Assembly (NCBI GenBank): GCA_900543695.1
Contig: UQSG01000002.1
Location: 87,798-151,797, forward strand
Direction: 5' to 3'
From: an uncultured Clostridium sp.
GTDB lineage: Bacteria > Bacillota > Clostridia > UBA1212 > UBA1255
DNA length: 64,000 bases
Position numbers and translations under genes: made by a program. The notes under the pieces are model-generated. The model did not search any database. It saw only the letters and a program-made list of their open reading frames with translations, and was not told the DNA's origin. Position 1 is the first letter of the stretch; every line of letters starts with the position of its first letter. This document shows positions 27,484 to 36,882 of this stretch, in pieces.

Positions 27484-29052
27484 TTGGAACAAGAAGAAGC
27501 AGCAAAGCTATTGTCTGATAACTTAAAGAGTATTTTTGCATTTTCCCTGTCAAGGCTTTACGATAGATCGGAAGCGGAAGACTTGACAAACGATATTGTC
27601 TGCGAGGTGTTAAAGTGCGCGCATCGATTAAAAAATGACGACGCTTTTTACGCTTTCATGTGGCGAATCGCGGAAAATACTTTTAAGAAACGGATCCGCA
27701 AAAGCAACTTCCAAACGTTGGAATTTGATGAAGGCTTTGTCGGAACATATTGGACAACGCCTGAAGAGAAATATCTGGAAACAGAAGAACTTCATCTTTT
27801 GCGCCGCGAGTTATCCCTGCTTTCCAAACAGTATCGTGAAATCATTGTCGCTTATTATTTCACCGGTAAAAGCTGTTCTGAAATCTCAGCCGACTTAGGC
27901 ATCAGTACTGAAATGGTAAAATATTATCTCTTTAAAACAAGAAAAATATTGAAAGAAGGTATCGGTATGTCGAGAGAATTCGGGGAAAAAAGCTATAATC
28001 CCGGGACTTTTCGTATGGACTTTTGGGGCGATGGAGATAATTCTTGTTATTGGCAGCTGTTTAAGAGAAAGCTACCCGGAAATATTCTCCTCAGCGCTTA
28101 TTACACACCGGTAACGATACAGGAACTGTCTATGGAGCTTGGCGTTGCCGCAGTTTATTTGGAAGATGAAATTGATCTGCTCATGAAGCATGACATTATT
28201 AGGAAAATCGGCGATAAATATCAGACAAACATCGTCATCTTTACGGATGAATACGAGAAAGAATTGGCAACGAAAATCAAACCTGTTTATGAAAAAGCAG
28301 CAGAACAATTTAACGAAAAACTGTCAAATATTCTTCCCACGCTGGAAGCGCTGGATTTCAAAGGAAATGATTATAATCGCAACCGACTGAAATGGACTTT
28401 TGCAAATTTGGCAATGGTTTTTGCCCTGAACCTTTCCGAAGGGATAGGGCGGAAGCGTTTTGGAGATTATCCTCCCCTTTCAAACGGCAGCTACGGATTT
28501 GTGTTCGGGTACGATAACGATTATCAAAATCATCATTTTAACGGTATCTACGGCTATTGCGAGAACAACGACCATACTGCATATTTTTCGGTGGAAAACT
28601 ATCGTATCATTGAGAAATGCCAATTTTGGAAGCCTGTAATTTGGGATCAATCAATGGAAGCGATGTGCGACGCCATTCTCGAAAAGACGGCGGACCCGAA
28701 TAATGCTATGCTGCTCAGACTGATCAGCGAAGGGTTTATTTCAAGTCACGAGGGAAAATTATCGACCGAATTTCCCGTATTTTCGGCTGATATGATGGAC
28801 AATACCATTCTGCCGGTATTAAAACCGTTGGCAGAAGATATTTGCGACTGTATGATCCGGATATGCGACCTTGCTGCGCAAACACTGAAGAATTTTATCC
28901 CCAAAACTTTGTGCAGTAAAGGGGCGCAGCTTGCGTTTATTCATCATCAGATGGACGTTATGGCTTTTATCATTGAAACAATGGTGGACAGGAATTGGCT
29001 TGCCATACCGGAAGGGAATGAAAAGCTTTGCATTTTCGGAGTTAAACGATAA
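27484..29052 (+). CDS. Sigma-70 family RNA polymerase sigma factor with a large C-terminal extension
   Basis: A 522-residue protein from TTG 27484 (GAGGTGAG upstream). Residues about 10-75 are sigma region 2 (SRLYDRSEAEDLTNDIVCEV and FYAFMWRIAENTFKKRIRK); about 105-155 are region 4 with the helix-turn-helix CSEISADLGISTEMVKYYLFKTRK. ECF sigma factors normally end here. About 360 further residues follow: a second winged-helix-like piece (about 200-250, TIQELSMELGVAAVYLEDEIDLLMKH broken at about its middle) and a mostly helical domain of unknown fold. No anti-sigma gene is adjacent. Extensions of this sort may sense a signal directly, but that is inference. It lies in the AT-rich accessory patch between the GNAT remnant and an IS3 fragment. 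Confidence 0.8.
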   Translation: MEQEEAAKLLSDNLKSIFAFSLSRLYDRSEAEDLTNDIVCEVLKCAHRLKNDDAFYAFMWRIAENTFKKRIRKSNFQTLEFDEGFVGTYWTTPEEKYLETEELHLLRRELSLLSKQYREIIVAYYFTGKSCSEISADLGISTEMVKYYLFKTRKILKEGIGMSREFGEKSYNPGTFRMDFWGDGDNSCYWQLFKRKLPGNILLSAYYTPVTIQELSMELGVAAVYLEDEIDLLMKHDIIRKIGDKYQTNIVIFTDEYEKELATKIKPVYEKAAEQFNEKLSNILPTLEALDFKGNDYNRNRLKWTFANLAMVFALNLSEGIGRKRFGDYPPLSNGSYGFVFGYDNDYQNHHFNGIYGYCENNDHTAYFSVENYRIIEKCQFWKPVIWDQSMEAMCDAILEKTADPNNAMLLRLISEGFISSHEGKLSTEFPVFSADMMDNTILPVLKPLAEDICDCMIRICDLAAQTLKNFIPKTLCSKGAQLAFIHHQMDVMAFIIETMVDRNWLAIPEGNEKLCIFGVKR

Positions 29053-29059
29053 TACTTAG

Positions 29060-29382
29060 AGGACGGGGTGCCATTACCGATGGCCCGGATGGATTGAACG
29101 CATGGAGCGTGCGGGCCTTATCCGGTCTATGTCAAAAAAGGGATGTTCACCTGACAATTCAGCGTGTGAAGGCTTCTTTAGGCGTCTGAAAAATGAAATG
29201 TTTTATGGGCGCTCATGGTCTGGTGTTTCTCTGGATAGTTTCATTCAAGCCCTCAACGATTATATCCACTGGTATAACCATAAACGTATCAAACTGTCCT
29301 TGGGTGGTTTAAGCCCCCTTAAATATAGACATAAGTTGGGCTTTTTTACATAATCTGTCCAACTTTTTGTCCGCACCCCGCT
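29060..29382 (+). mobile_element. Remnant of an IS3-family insertion sequence (right end)
   Basis: Contains only the last part of the transposase and the probable right terminal sequence (TGTCCAACTTTTTGTCCG then CACCCC, ending near 29382). The left end and most of the transposase are gone. It begins eight bases after the sigma factor stop codon. Confidence 0.65.
29069..29353 (+). pseudogene. IS3-family transposase, C-terminal fragment
   Basis: The frame reads CHYRWPGWIERMERAGLIRS, then SKKGCSPDNSACEGFFRRLKNE broken by normal family order, and ends WYNHKRIKLSLGGLSPLKYR. This is the end of the DDE integrase domain of IS150-type transposases, including the last catalytic Glu (in SACEGFF). The first two catalytic Asp residues are missing, so it cannot transpose. 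An internal ATG at 29102 opens an 83-codon frame, not expected to be a gene in its own right. Confidence 0.8.
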
Positions 29383-29408
29383 CTCCTTTGTTTCTATGGA
29401 AGTTTTCC

Positions 29409-29504
29409 CTAAGAGAAAAACATCCACATCAAAATCAATATGAAATATTCTCTGATGCGCTGCTTGACATCTTCAATTCGTGTTTCGCATTCTTTAATGG
29501 TCAT
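29409..29504 (-). CDS. Short ORF after the DUF4143 ATPase, probably a truncated gene
   Basis: Thirty-one codons beginning MTIKECETRIEDVKQRIREY, then a hydrophobic end. It starts 13 bases after the ATPase stop on the same strand. The charged helical opening looks like a real protein N-terminus, and the frame ends about 27 bases from the IS3 remnant, so a longer gene may have been cut. Family unknown. Confidence 0.3.
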   Translation of the reverse strand: MTIKECETRIEDVKQRIREYFILILMWMFFS

Positions 29505-29516
29505 ATCAGCAGATCC

Positions 29517-30824
29517 TTACACCGTCAACCGTTCCAGTGCGGATATCAGATACAACGGAATATTCAATACCTCTTCGCCGTTCGTTTCGTTCTTCATTGA
29601 CGTCTTAACGGAATACTTGGGAGTGTATTTCTTGCGGTATTCGGCAAGAGAACGCGCCTTTACGTTGCGCTCGGATTTTACTTCAACAGGAACGATCTCA
29701 GAGCCGCTCTGCAGGATGAAGTCAACCTCGGCAGTATTACCGCTTGACCAATAATAAAGCGTCTCATCTACCGATTTCACAAGCTCGCAGAGAACGTAAT
29801 TTTCGGTAAGCGATCCCTTGAATTCTTTGTAGTTCGGTGTCGCATCCAGGATGACTTCATAGGGAAGCTTAGAGAGCTTACGAAGGATACCGATGTCAGC
29901 CATATACAACTTGAACGAAGTATCATCTGCGTAGGACGAAAGTGGAATGAACGGTTTTTCGATCTTGCACACCTTGTATACGAGTCCTGCTGCAATGAGC
30001 CATTCAAGAGCGTCCTCAAGGTCCTTGGAGCGCCAGCCCTTCTTTACGTGGCTGAAGATGAACTTGGTATTTTGTTTGGCCAGCTGCTCGGGGATAGATC
30101 TCCATATTGCCGTCAGCTTAGGAAAATCCTTAGTGGGAGCGTGCTTGGCGAAATCAAGCTCATAGCTGTTAATGATGTTTTGCTGCACACGTTCAACCTC
30201 TTCAATATTGTTTGTTTTCTGCCAGGTGGATACAACCTCCGGCATACCACCGGTAATATAATACTGTCTGAGGAATGTGGTTAATTTATCTCCGATCGGT
30301 TCGGGAACGGTATCGCCTTTTTTGAAGTTTTCGATATAATCGGCCAGTGTTTCCGAGCCACACGCACGCAAGAATTCGGAGAAGCTCATCGGGTAGAGCG
30401 TCAGGAAATCAACCTTACCAACAGGGAAGGATAACTGCTTTTGTAACGCAATTCCGAGAAGAGAACCGGCACAGACAATATGATACTCCGGCGCATTCTC
30501 GCAAAAGTATTTCATAGCAGTCAACGCTCTGCCGCATTCCTGAATTTCGTCAAGAATAATAAGGGTTGCACCCGGCTTAATGGATTTACCCAAAAACAAT
30601 TCGAGTTCTAAAATGATCCGCTTGGTGTCATAATCCTTTTCGAATACTGAGATCAAGGAATCGGTTTCTTCAAAATTGAAGTATGCTACGTTATCATAAT
30701 AGCGATTGCCGAAGTCCTTGAGCAAGTATGTTTTGCCGCACTGTCTGACGCCCTTCAGCACTAAGGGCTTGCGATTTTCTTTTTCTTTCCACACGAGCAA
30801 TTCGTAAATAAGAGTACGTTCCAT
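29517..30824 (-). CDS. AAA-type ATPase with DUF4143 domain
   Basis: A 435-residue protein from ATG 30824 (GAGGGG upstream). The N-terminal P-loop ATPase has Walker A GVRQCGKT (25-32) and Walker B TLIILDEIQE (about 95-105). The C-terminal DUF4143 part has YMADIGILRKL and ENYVLCEL, and a nuclease-like end, YYWSSGNTAEVDFILQ then IVPVEVKSE, with the D-x(n)-E-x-K pattern of PD-(D/E)XK folds. These ATPases are very common in bacteria and archaea, often in variable regions; their job is unknown, with defence or toxin-antitoxin-like roles suggested. Promoter at 30884-30912. Confidence 0.88.
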   Translation of the reverse strand: MERTLIYELLVWKEKENRKPLVLKGVRQCGKTYLLKDFGNRYYDNVAYFNFEETDSLISVFEKDYDTKRIILELELFLGKSIKPGATLIILDEIQECGRALTAMKYFCENAPEYHIVCAGSLLGIALQKQLSFPVGKVDFLTLYPMSFSEFLRACGSETLADYIENFKKGDTVPEPIGDKLTTFLRQYYITGGMPEVVSTWQKTNNIEEVERVQQNIINSYELDFAKHAPTKDFPKLTAIWRSIPEQLAKQNTKFIFSHVKKGWRSKDLEDALEWLIAAGLVYKVCKIEKPFIPLSSYADDTSFKLYMADIGILRKLSKLPYEVILDATPNYKEFKGSLTENYVLCELVKSVDETLYYWSSGNTAEVDFILQSGSEIVPVEVKSERNVKARSLAEYRKKYTPKYSVKTSMKNETNGEEVLNIPLYLISALERLTV

Positions 30825-30883
30825 GCAGTGTCCCCTCGTTTTATATATTAACTTTGCGATCATCTTCTGCAAAATCAATATTT

Positions 30884-30912
30884 ATTATGCACTGTAACGA
30901 TGCAAATGTCAA
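30884..30912 (-). promoter_or_regulatory. Promoter of the DUF4143 ATPase gene
   Basis: Minus strand TTGACA (30907-30912), 17 bases, CATAAT (30884-30889). Confidence 0.6.
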
Positions 30913-31416
30913 TACGTCTGCCTGCGGTCCCGGAAGAGTTTTGAATTTATCGGCGGGGTTCTTATCCAATCATGACACATAAATCAATCCACGTTGTTTA
31001 TAGATGCGCGGCCGCTTCATATTATCTGCAGAAATACTGAGATTGTTTTCTGAAAGCCTATTGACACTTTGCCAGCAAAAACATATCATTACGCATGACA
31101 AAGTGACGATATAGTACGAATTCATTGTTTTGAAGCTATATCCTTGCGGATGTGCTGCCGTTTGCAAAATCTTGTTGCGGTTTGAGAACGATGAAAGAAA
31201 ATGTTGAATTATGCGCAGCGGCTATGCTTGGTCTAAGCGGAGTGGCTTTTTGCGCGAATTTACGGAAGCGCTGCCCGTTAAGGCCTATCATCGCTGAATT
31301 ATCAATAAGATCGTTTTGGCAGTCACCGGCGCTGAGAAATAAGCAATTATGACGGAAGCAGAATACAATTGCGCCGCTGGTGTGCGACATTCTAAAAGAA
31401 GTTTGGGAGGCATAAA
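30913..31416. other. Gene-free stretch before the helicase
   Basis: About 500 bases with no convincing gene. A 53-codon frame at 31191-31352 (MKENVELCAAAMLGLSG...) lacks a clear ribosome binding site and looks like no family I know. A plus-strand promoter lies inside at 31061-31089, so the helicase message would have a leader of about 320 bases. Confidence 0.5.
31061..31089 (+). promoter_or_regulatory. Possible promoter of the helicase gene
   Basis: TTGACA (31061-31066), 17 bases, TATCAT (31084-31089). Confidence 0.5.
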
Positions 31417-34044
31417 ATGACCGGGTTTGAAAAAGTACAGTTTAGGGGAAGCTTTCGCGATTATCAGAGACGTGTGCTTGAAAATGCTGATCAATATTTG
31501 AAAGATGGAAAAATAAATATTGTGGCCGCTCCCGGAAGCGGAAAGACCGTTCTGGGGCTTGAACTGATCCGCCGTCTTGGTTCTCCTTGTATTATACTCT
31601 CACCAACAACCGCTATTCGTCAGCAGTGGGGAGAACGCTTCAAAGACCTTTTTCTTGAGAATAAGGATGATTTTGATGCGCTTTTTTCAAGCGACCTTCA
31701 CAACGTAAAGCTGCTGAACTCGGTAACTTATCAAGCGCTATACACTGCAATGGAGAAGGTGCCTTCTGACGGCGATGACGATGCGGACTGTTCGGATATT
31801 GAGATTTTCAAAATAATGAAAGCCTTTGGAATTAAAACGGTATGTCTTGATGAAGCGCATCATCTTAAGAATGAATGGCAGAAGGCGCTTGAAAAGTTTA
31901 TATCTGCTTTGGATAAAGATGTGAAAATCGTTTCGCTTACGGCCACACCGCCCTATGATTCGGAGCGGGCGGAGTGGAGCAGATATATGAATGTTTGCGG
32001 GGAGATCGATGAAGAAATATTTGTTCCTGAGCTTGTCGGCCAGAATACGCTTTGCCCTCATCAAGATTACATATATTTCAGCTATCCCACCGAAGCTGAG
32101 ACAGCAAGCTTTCGCGAATATAAGGAACGCGCGGCCGCTGCGGTCGAGGAGCTGGGAAAGCTGGAACTATTCGATAATATATCACAAGCCTTGAATGCAG
32201 AAAAGGACTATGAAAAATTGTTTTCATCCGTAAAGCAATATGTCGCGCTTGCAACCCTGCTTCACTATTACGGCTTTGAGATCAATAAAAAGCTTATCAG
32301 AGAGCTGACGGCAAAAAGGAGTCTGCCGCTTTTTCAAATGCAGTATGCGGAAACGGCAATTCAATTTCTGCTTGACGGCGATATGATAACGGAGGCGCAG
32401 AAATCCGAAATCATTGGCGTACTCAAAAAGAACCTGGTCTATGAAAAGCGAAAAGTAACGCTTGACTTAAATGAAAAGCTGAAACGAGCGCTGATTTCAT
32501 CGGTCGGCAAATTGGACAGCATAAAAAGGATTGCAAAAGGTGAGATCGATGCTATGGGCAATCGGCTTCGCATGCTTATTCTAACCGATTACATAAAGAA
32601 AGAGAATCTTGCTAAAGTCGCGACTGCGGAAAATTTCAATTCTGTAAACGTGGTCAGCATTTTCGAAACGCTTCGTCGCGAAAATCAAGAGGCAAAAATC
32701 GGAGTGCTTTCGGGAACGCTCGTAATTCTCCCAAAATCAGTTGATCTTTCAGACATCAGTCACAAAAAGGAGGATATTCCAAATACCGACTACCACACCG
32801 TCGCATTCTCAGGCCCAATACACCGTTCTGTCGCCTATGTAGGCAAGCTGTTCGAGGCCGGCAAGATTCAGATCCTTGTCGGAACGAAGTCGCTTCTTGG
32901 CGAGGGATGGGATTCCCCCTGCATCAATTCGCTGATCCTGGCAAGCTTTGTGGGCAGCTTTGTCCTTTCCAATCAAATGCGCGGCCGCGCTATCCGCATT
33001 GATAAAAATGATCCGGAGAAGTCGGCAAACATCTGGCATCTCGTTACGGTAGAGCCGGCGTATTTGTTTAAGGACAAAGCGCTGGAACGGATTTCCGAAT
33101 ATATCAAGCAAGACCATCAAGAACTCGTTTCTTATGACTACGAGATTTTGAAACGCCGTTTTGATTCCTTTATGGGGCCGAATTATACAACGGGCGTCAT
33201 TGAAAGCGGAATTGAACGGATTACCACGATAAAGCCGCCTTACGATAAAGCGGGAATTGAAAAGATCAACGCCGAAATGCTGGCGCTGTCTATGCAGCGC
33301 GGGGACGTTAAAAGCAAGTGGCGCGGCGAAGTGGCCGACGGAAGCTTTGCGGTGGGAGTTGAAACGGAAGTCCCAAATGAAAAAAAGGTTCCTGCGTTTA
33401 CTTTTATGAATTTTGCGCTTAATGTGATTTTAATTGCGACACAAATTTCCCTGCTGCGTCTTTTGACGAGCCTGCTCGCTCTTAACAATATCCCGATGAC
33501 AGTGGGAACGCTTGTAATCATGCTTGTCTTGTCTGCTTTTTTGTATAAGGGCGTCAAGAAAATGGTGCTGCACTCTAATCCGGCAAACTCCATTTCAACC
33601 CTCGGCACTGCAGTTTATAAAACGCTTTGCGAATGCAAACTGATTTCTCCGTCCGCAAAGGTGGAAACAACCGCACACAGGCAGCTGCATTTTGTTGCCC
33701 TGCATCTGCGTAATGCTTCGATTCACGATCAGAATATTTTCAATACTGCAATGACGGAAATGCTGACTCCGATCGAGAACCCACGATATATCTTAATCGC
33801 GAAGAAAAGCCTGGGGCGGTATAATTATGCGCTTTCGTTTGCGTGCCCTTCAATTATAGGAAAAAAGAAAGAGTATGCTGCGGTGCTTGCGCAGAAGCTA
33901 AAGAATACAACCGGAAATTTCGAGCCTGTGTATACCCACAGAGAGGACGGGCGCAGGCTGATCCTCAAATGCAGAAAACGCTCGTATATCACATTTAATG
34001 AAGAGACCATGAAAAGGAAATATAAAGTTTCCCATTGGAATTAA
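31417..34044 (+). CDS. Large superfamily-2 DEAH-box helicase with predicted membrane helices
   Basis: An 875-residue protein; GGGAGG precedes the ATG. The N-terminal helicase core is complete: Q-motif-like FRDYQ (about 13), motif I APGSGKT (38-44), motif II DEAH (145-148), motif III SLTATPPY (about 173-180), and a second RecA half with GTKSLLGEGWDSPC and motif VI QMRGRAIRID (about 525). At about 662-712 two hydrophobic stretches (FALNVILIATQISLLRLL and MTVGTLVIMLVLSAFLY) look like a membrane hairpin. The last 160 residues are soluble and unrecognised. Helicases with membrane segments are rare. It stands alone, read away from the DUF4143 ATPase. A defence role is plausible but only inferred. 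Confidence 0.82.
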   Translation: MTGFEKVQFRGSFRDYQRRVLENADQYLKDGKINIVAAPGSGKTVLGLELIRRLGSPCIILSPTTAIRQQWGERFKDLFLENKDDFDALFSSDLHNVKLLNSVTYQALYTAMEKVPSDGDDDADCSDIEIFKIMKAFGIKTVCLDEAHHLKNEWQKALEKFISALDKDVKIVSLTATPPYDSERAEWSRYMNVCGEIDEEIFVPELVGQNTLCPHQDYIYFSYPTEAETASFREYKERAAAAVEELGKLELFDNISQALNAEKDYEKLFSSVKQYVALATLLHYYGFEINKKLIRELTAKRSLPLFQMQYAETAIQFLLDGDMITEAQKSEIIGVLKKNLVYEKRKVTLDLNEKLKRALISSVGKLDSIKRIAKGEIDAMGNRLRMLILTDYIKKENLAKVATAENFNSVNVVSIFETLRRENQEAKIGVLSGTLVILPKSVDLSDISHKKEDIPNTDYHTVAFSGPIHRSVAYVGKLFEAGKIQILVGTKSLLGEGWDSPCINSLILASFVGSFVLSNQMRGRAIRIDKNDPEKSANIWHLVTVEPAYLFKDKALERISEYIKQDHQELVSYDYEILKRRFDSFMGPNYTTGVIESGIERITTIKPPYDKAGIEKINAEMLALSMQRGDVKSKWRGEVADGSFAVGVETEVPNEKKVPAFTFMNFALNVILIATQISLLRLLTSLLALNNIPMTVGTLVIMLVLSAFLYKGVKKMVLHSNPANSISTLGTAVYKTLCECKLISPSAKVETTAHRQLHFVALHLRNASIHDQNIFNTAMTEMLTPIENPRYILIAKKSLGRYNYALSFACPSIIGKKKEYAAVLAQKLKNTTGNFEPVYTHREDGRRLILKCRKRSYITFNEETMKRKYKVSHWN

Positions 34045-34126
34045 AAACATCTGCGATAGCAGAGATTGCTTCCGCGCTTGTGTGCCGCAGCCGCCGGAGC
34101 AGCGCGGTAAAAGCTGCAGAAAGGCA

Positions 34127-34154
34127 TTGCATAATAAAAACGTTTCGTTATAAT
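34127..34154 (+). promoter_or_regulatory. Promoter of the rhamnosidase gene
   Basis: TTGCAT (34127-34132), 16 bases, perfect TATAAT (34149-34154). Confidence 0.6.
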
Positions 34155-34201
34155 TATGGCAGAGCATTCTGCAATAAAGTTTTGATTTGGGAGGAATCAA
34201 G

Positions 34202-36727
34202 ATGGATTTTACGCTATATTGTGACAGCCTAGTCAACCCGATTGTCGTTGACCGTGCGCCGCGTCTTTCCTGGAAACTCGGCGGCGATCCCGCAGGCGTA
34301 ACCACCGGTGTGGCGGATGGTTTTATCCAGACGTCCTATAAGATCTGTGTCGCAACCTGCAGGGAGAAGCTGGCGGAGGCCGATGTATGGTGCAGCGGAG
34401 AGGTTTTTTCGGATCAGAGTGTGGACATAGAGCTTCCGGCGGAGCTGCAAAGTTCAACTCGTTATTGGTGGAACGTGGCGGTTACGGATGCCGCCGGTAC
34501 CGTGTATCTCTCAGCGCCGGACTGGTTTGAAACAGGCCTTCTAAACCAGGACGACTGGAAGGCGGAGTGGATCAGCGCCGGCAGCCGTTATATTACGAAC
34601 TGGGCCATGCAGTACCGGCGCGAATTTCTGGTTTGCAGCGAGGTTGCGGGGGCGAAGGTATATATCAGCGGGCTTGGCTTTTACGAGCTGACCATCAACG
34701 GCCGAAAGGTTGGAGACCATGTACTGGATCCCGCCATTACGGAGTTTCCGCAGAAGATTTTTTATGTCGGCTATGACGTCACCGACTTACTTCAAAAGGG
34801 CGGCAACGCGCTGGGCGTTGTGCTTGGGGACGGCTGGTACCATCAGTCGCAGCTTATGGAGGGCGGCGGCATTTACGGGGATCCCTGCCTGCTGCTGCAG
34901 CTGGAAATTACTTATAAAAGCGGCGTGAAGCAGTACGTTGTTTCCGATAGCGGCTGGAAGACCTTTTATTCACCGACTACAATGAATAATATCTATGTCG
35001 GGGAGACCTATGACGGACGCATGGAGCAGCCGGGCTGGGATCTTTACGGCTATTGTGAGAACGGCTGGTTCCAGGCGGTGCCGGACAATGCGCCAAAGGG
35101 AAAGCTGGCTCCGCAGCTGATGCCGCCGATCCGCGTAACACAGGAATTAAAGCCCGCGGCAGTGACAATGCCGCAGGATGGTGTCTTTGTGTTCGATATG
35201 GGCAAAAATTTTGCCGGATACGTGCGGCTGAAGGTATTCGGAACGCCCGGCAACGAGGTGGTGATGCGCTTTGGAGAGGCGGTCACGCCGGATGGTATGG
35301 TGGATGTGGACAGCTCCGGCGTTTTCCATATCCGCGGCGTACAGACCCTGCGCTATATCTTTGGCAAAACGGGCGAGATTGTATGGGAACCGAGGTTTGC
35401 CTATTTTGGATTCCGCTATGTGGAACTGACCGGCGCGCATGCAAATGTTACGGCAGAAACGCTGACGGGACTGAAGGTTCATACGGACCTTGCGCCTAAG
35501 GCGGATTTTGTCTGCGCCATGCCGATCCTCAATCAGATGCAGGAGCTGTTCCGCAATACCTTTACTTCCAATATTCACGGCATTCCGACGGACTGCCCGG
35601 CTCGTGAAAAGTGCGGCTGGACCGGAGATGCCAATATTATTGCGGATACCTCCATGGTGATGTGGGATGCCCAGCTGTTCTGGGATAAATATATTGACGA
35701 TATTGTCACTGCCCATCGGGAACACGGCGTTTATAACAATGTCGTACCGGGAAAACGCGGCTGCCTTGATACGGTTCCCGCATGGGGTACTGCAATTCTT
35801 ACGATTCCCTGGAATTGCTACCAGGCATACGGCTGCCGTTCTGTTCTTGAAAAATATTATGACGAAATGGCGGCTTACACGGCCTATATGCAGGCCAATA
35901 CTACCGGCTATATCTATAATGACCATCCGTACAAATTAGCGGACTGGTGCGCGCCCTATGGCTACGATTCGGCGCAGCAGTATTTTGAAACCTCTACGGC
36001 TTATTATTATTACGGGCTCTGCATCATGGCGCAGACGGCTGGTGTGCTCGGCAGGAAAGAGGATGAAAAGCGCTATTCGGATCTGGCGGCAAAGGTCAAG
36101 GAGGTTTTTCTTGCCAAATATTATGATGCGGAGAATCATTGCTACGGGACGCAGACGCTGACCTCGTTCTGTGCGGAACTCGGGCTTTATCCGGAGGGAG
36201 AGAAAGCGGCGATGGCAGACTGGTGCGCCCGGGATATCGTCAGCCATGATTATCACGTTACCTGCGGCCACCTGGGGCTGCGCTACATTTATAAATTTAT
36301 GTCGGAATTCGGATACTATGAGGTGCTGGATAAAACGCTCAACAGCAGGACCTATCCTTCCTTCGGCGCGCAGATCGAAATGGGAGCGACCACTCTGTGG
36401 GAGAGCTTCACGCTTTCGACGCACCGCCAATCTCTGAACCATCCCTTTAAGGGCGCTTTCTCACTGTGGCTTTATGAGGATGTGCTGGGGATCAAAAAAA
36501 CGTCGCCCGGCTACAAGACCTTTGCGGTTAAGCCTGTGGTGACGCCGATCGTCCCATGGGCAAAGGGAGAGGTGCAGACCGTCTATGGCAAAATCGCTGT
36601 GGATTACAAGGTTGGCAGCCATTTTCTGGTTACGGTTCCGGCCAATACGACGGCGGAGGTTTACGTCCCTCAGGAGGATGGCTCCTTCCTCAGACATACG
36701 CTGAAAAGCGGCTCCTACAGCCTTTAA
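34202..36727 (+). CDS. Alpha-L-rhamnosidase, glycoside hydrolase family 78
   Basis: An 841-residue enzyme that removes terminal L-rhamnose from plant or microbial glycans. The start is ATG 34202 with GGGAGG upstream. No signal peptide is seen, so it acts inside on imported oligosaccharides. Order: an Ig-like N-terminal module beginning NPIVVDRAPRLSWKL, the rhamnosidase N-domain (about 120-290), a second beta module (about 300-410), then the (alpha/alpha)6 catalytic barrel with the GH78 signature TDCPAREKCGWTGDA (about 461-475) holding acidic catalytic residues, and a C-terminal beta sandwich. It is single-gene with its own promoter and terminator. Confidence 0.93.
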   Translation: MDFTLYCDSLVNPIVVDRAPRLSWKLGGDPAGVTTGVADGFIQTSYKICVATCREKLAEADVWCSGEVFSDQSVDIELPAELQSSTRYWWNVAVTDAAGTVYLSAPDWFETGLLNQDDWKAEWISAGSRYITNWAMQYRREFLVCSEVAGAKVYISGLGFYELTINGRKVGDHVLDPAITEFPQKIFYVGYDVTDLLQKGGNALGVVLGDGWYHQSQLMEGGGIYGDPCLLLQLEITYKSGVKQYVVSDSGWKTFYSPTTMNNIYVGETYDGRMEQPGWDLYGYCENGWFQAVPDNAPKGKLAPQLMPPIRVTQELKPAAVTMPQDGVFVFDMGKNFAGYVRLKVFGTPGNEVVMRFGEAVTPDGMVDVDSSGVFHIRGVQTLRYIFGKTGEIVWEPRFAYFGFRYVELTGAHANVTAETLTGLKVHTDLAPKADFVCAMPILNQMQELFRNTFTSNIHGIPTDCPAREKCGWTGDANIIADTSMVMWDAQLFWDKYIDDIVTAHREHGVYNNVVPGKRGCLDTVPAWGTAILTIPWNCYQAYGCRSVLEKYYDEMAAYTAYMQANTTGYIYNDHPYKLADWCAPYGYDSAQQYFETSTAYYYYGLCIMAQTAGVLGRKEDEKRYSDLAAKVKEVFLAKYYDAENHCYGTQTLTSFCAELGLYPEGEKAAMADWCARDIVSHDYHVTCGHLGLRYIYKFMSEFGYYEVLDKTLNSRTYPSFGAQIEMGATTLWESFTLSTHRQSLNHPFKGAFSLWLYEDVLGIKKTSPGYKTFAVKPVVTPIVPWAKGEVQTVYGKIAVDYKVGSHFLVTVPANTTAEVYVPQEDGSFLRHTLKSGSYSL

Positions 36728-36752
36728 AAGCTTACTTCTTTATGTTTTCCGG

Positions 36753-36794
36753 GTGCGCCGGGGAGAAATCCTACGGCGCACGATCGTTTTTTTT
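36753..36794 (+). terminator. Terminator of the rhamnosidase gene
   Basis: GTGCGCCG (36753-36760) pairs with CGGCGCAC (36774-36781), followed by eight T. Confidence 0.85.
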
Positions 36795-36813
36795 GAAACA
36801 TTTAATAAATATA

Positions 36814-36842
36814 TTGACTATATTCGAAAAATATAATATTAT
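36814..36842 (+). promoter_or_regulatory. Promoter of the uncharacterised 690-residue protein gene
   Basis: TTGACT (36814-36819), 17 bases, TATTAT (36837-36842). Confidence 0.6.
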
Positions 36843-36882
36843 TTATGTAAATACAGACAATATAAATAAGGATGTGGAAAGA

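Noticed and set aside
31136..31390. Small open frames on both strands before the helicase
   Set aside because: Overlapping each other, no convincing start signals or families.
36556..36882. 5' extension of the 690-residue protein gene into the end of the rhamnosidase gene
   Set aside because: It is a shadow frame of the rhamnosidase, passes through a strong terminator and promoter, and a good ribosome binding site lies at ATG 36883.
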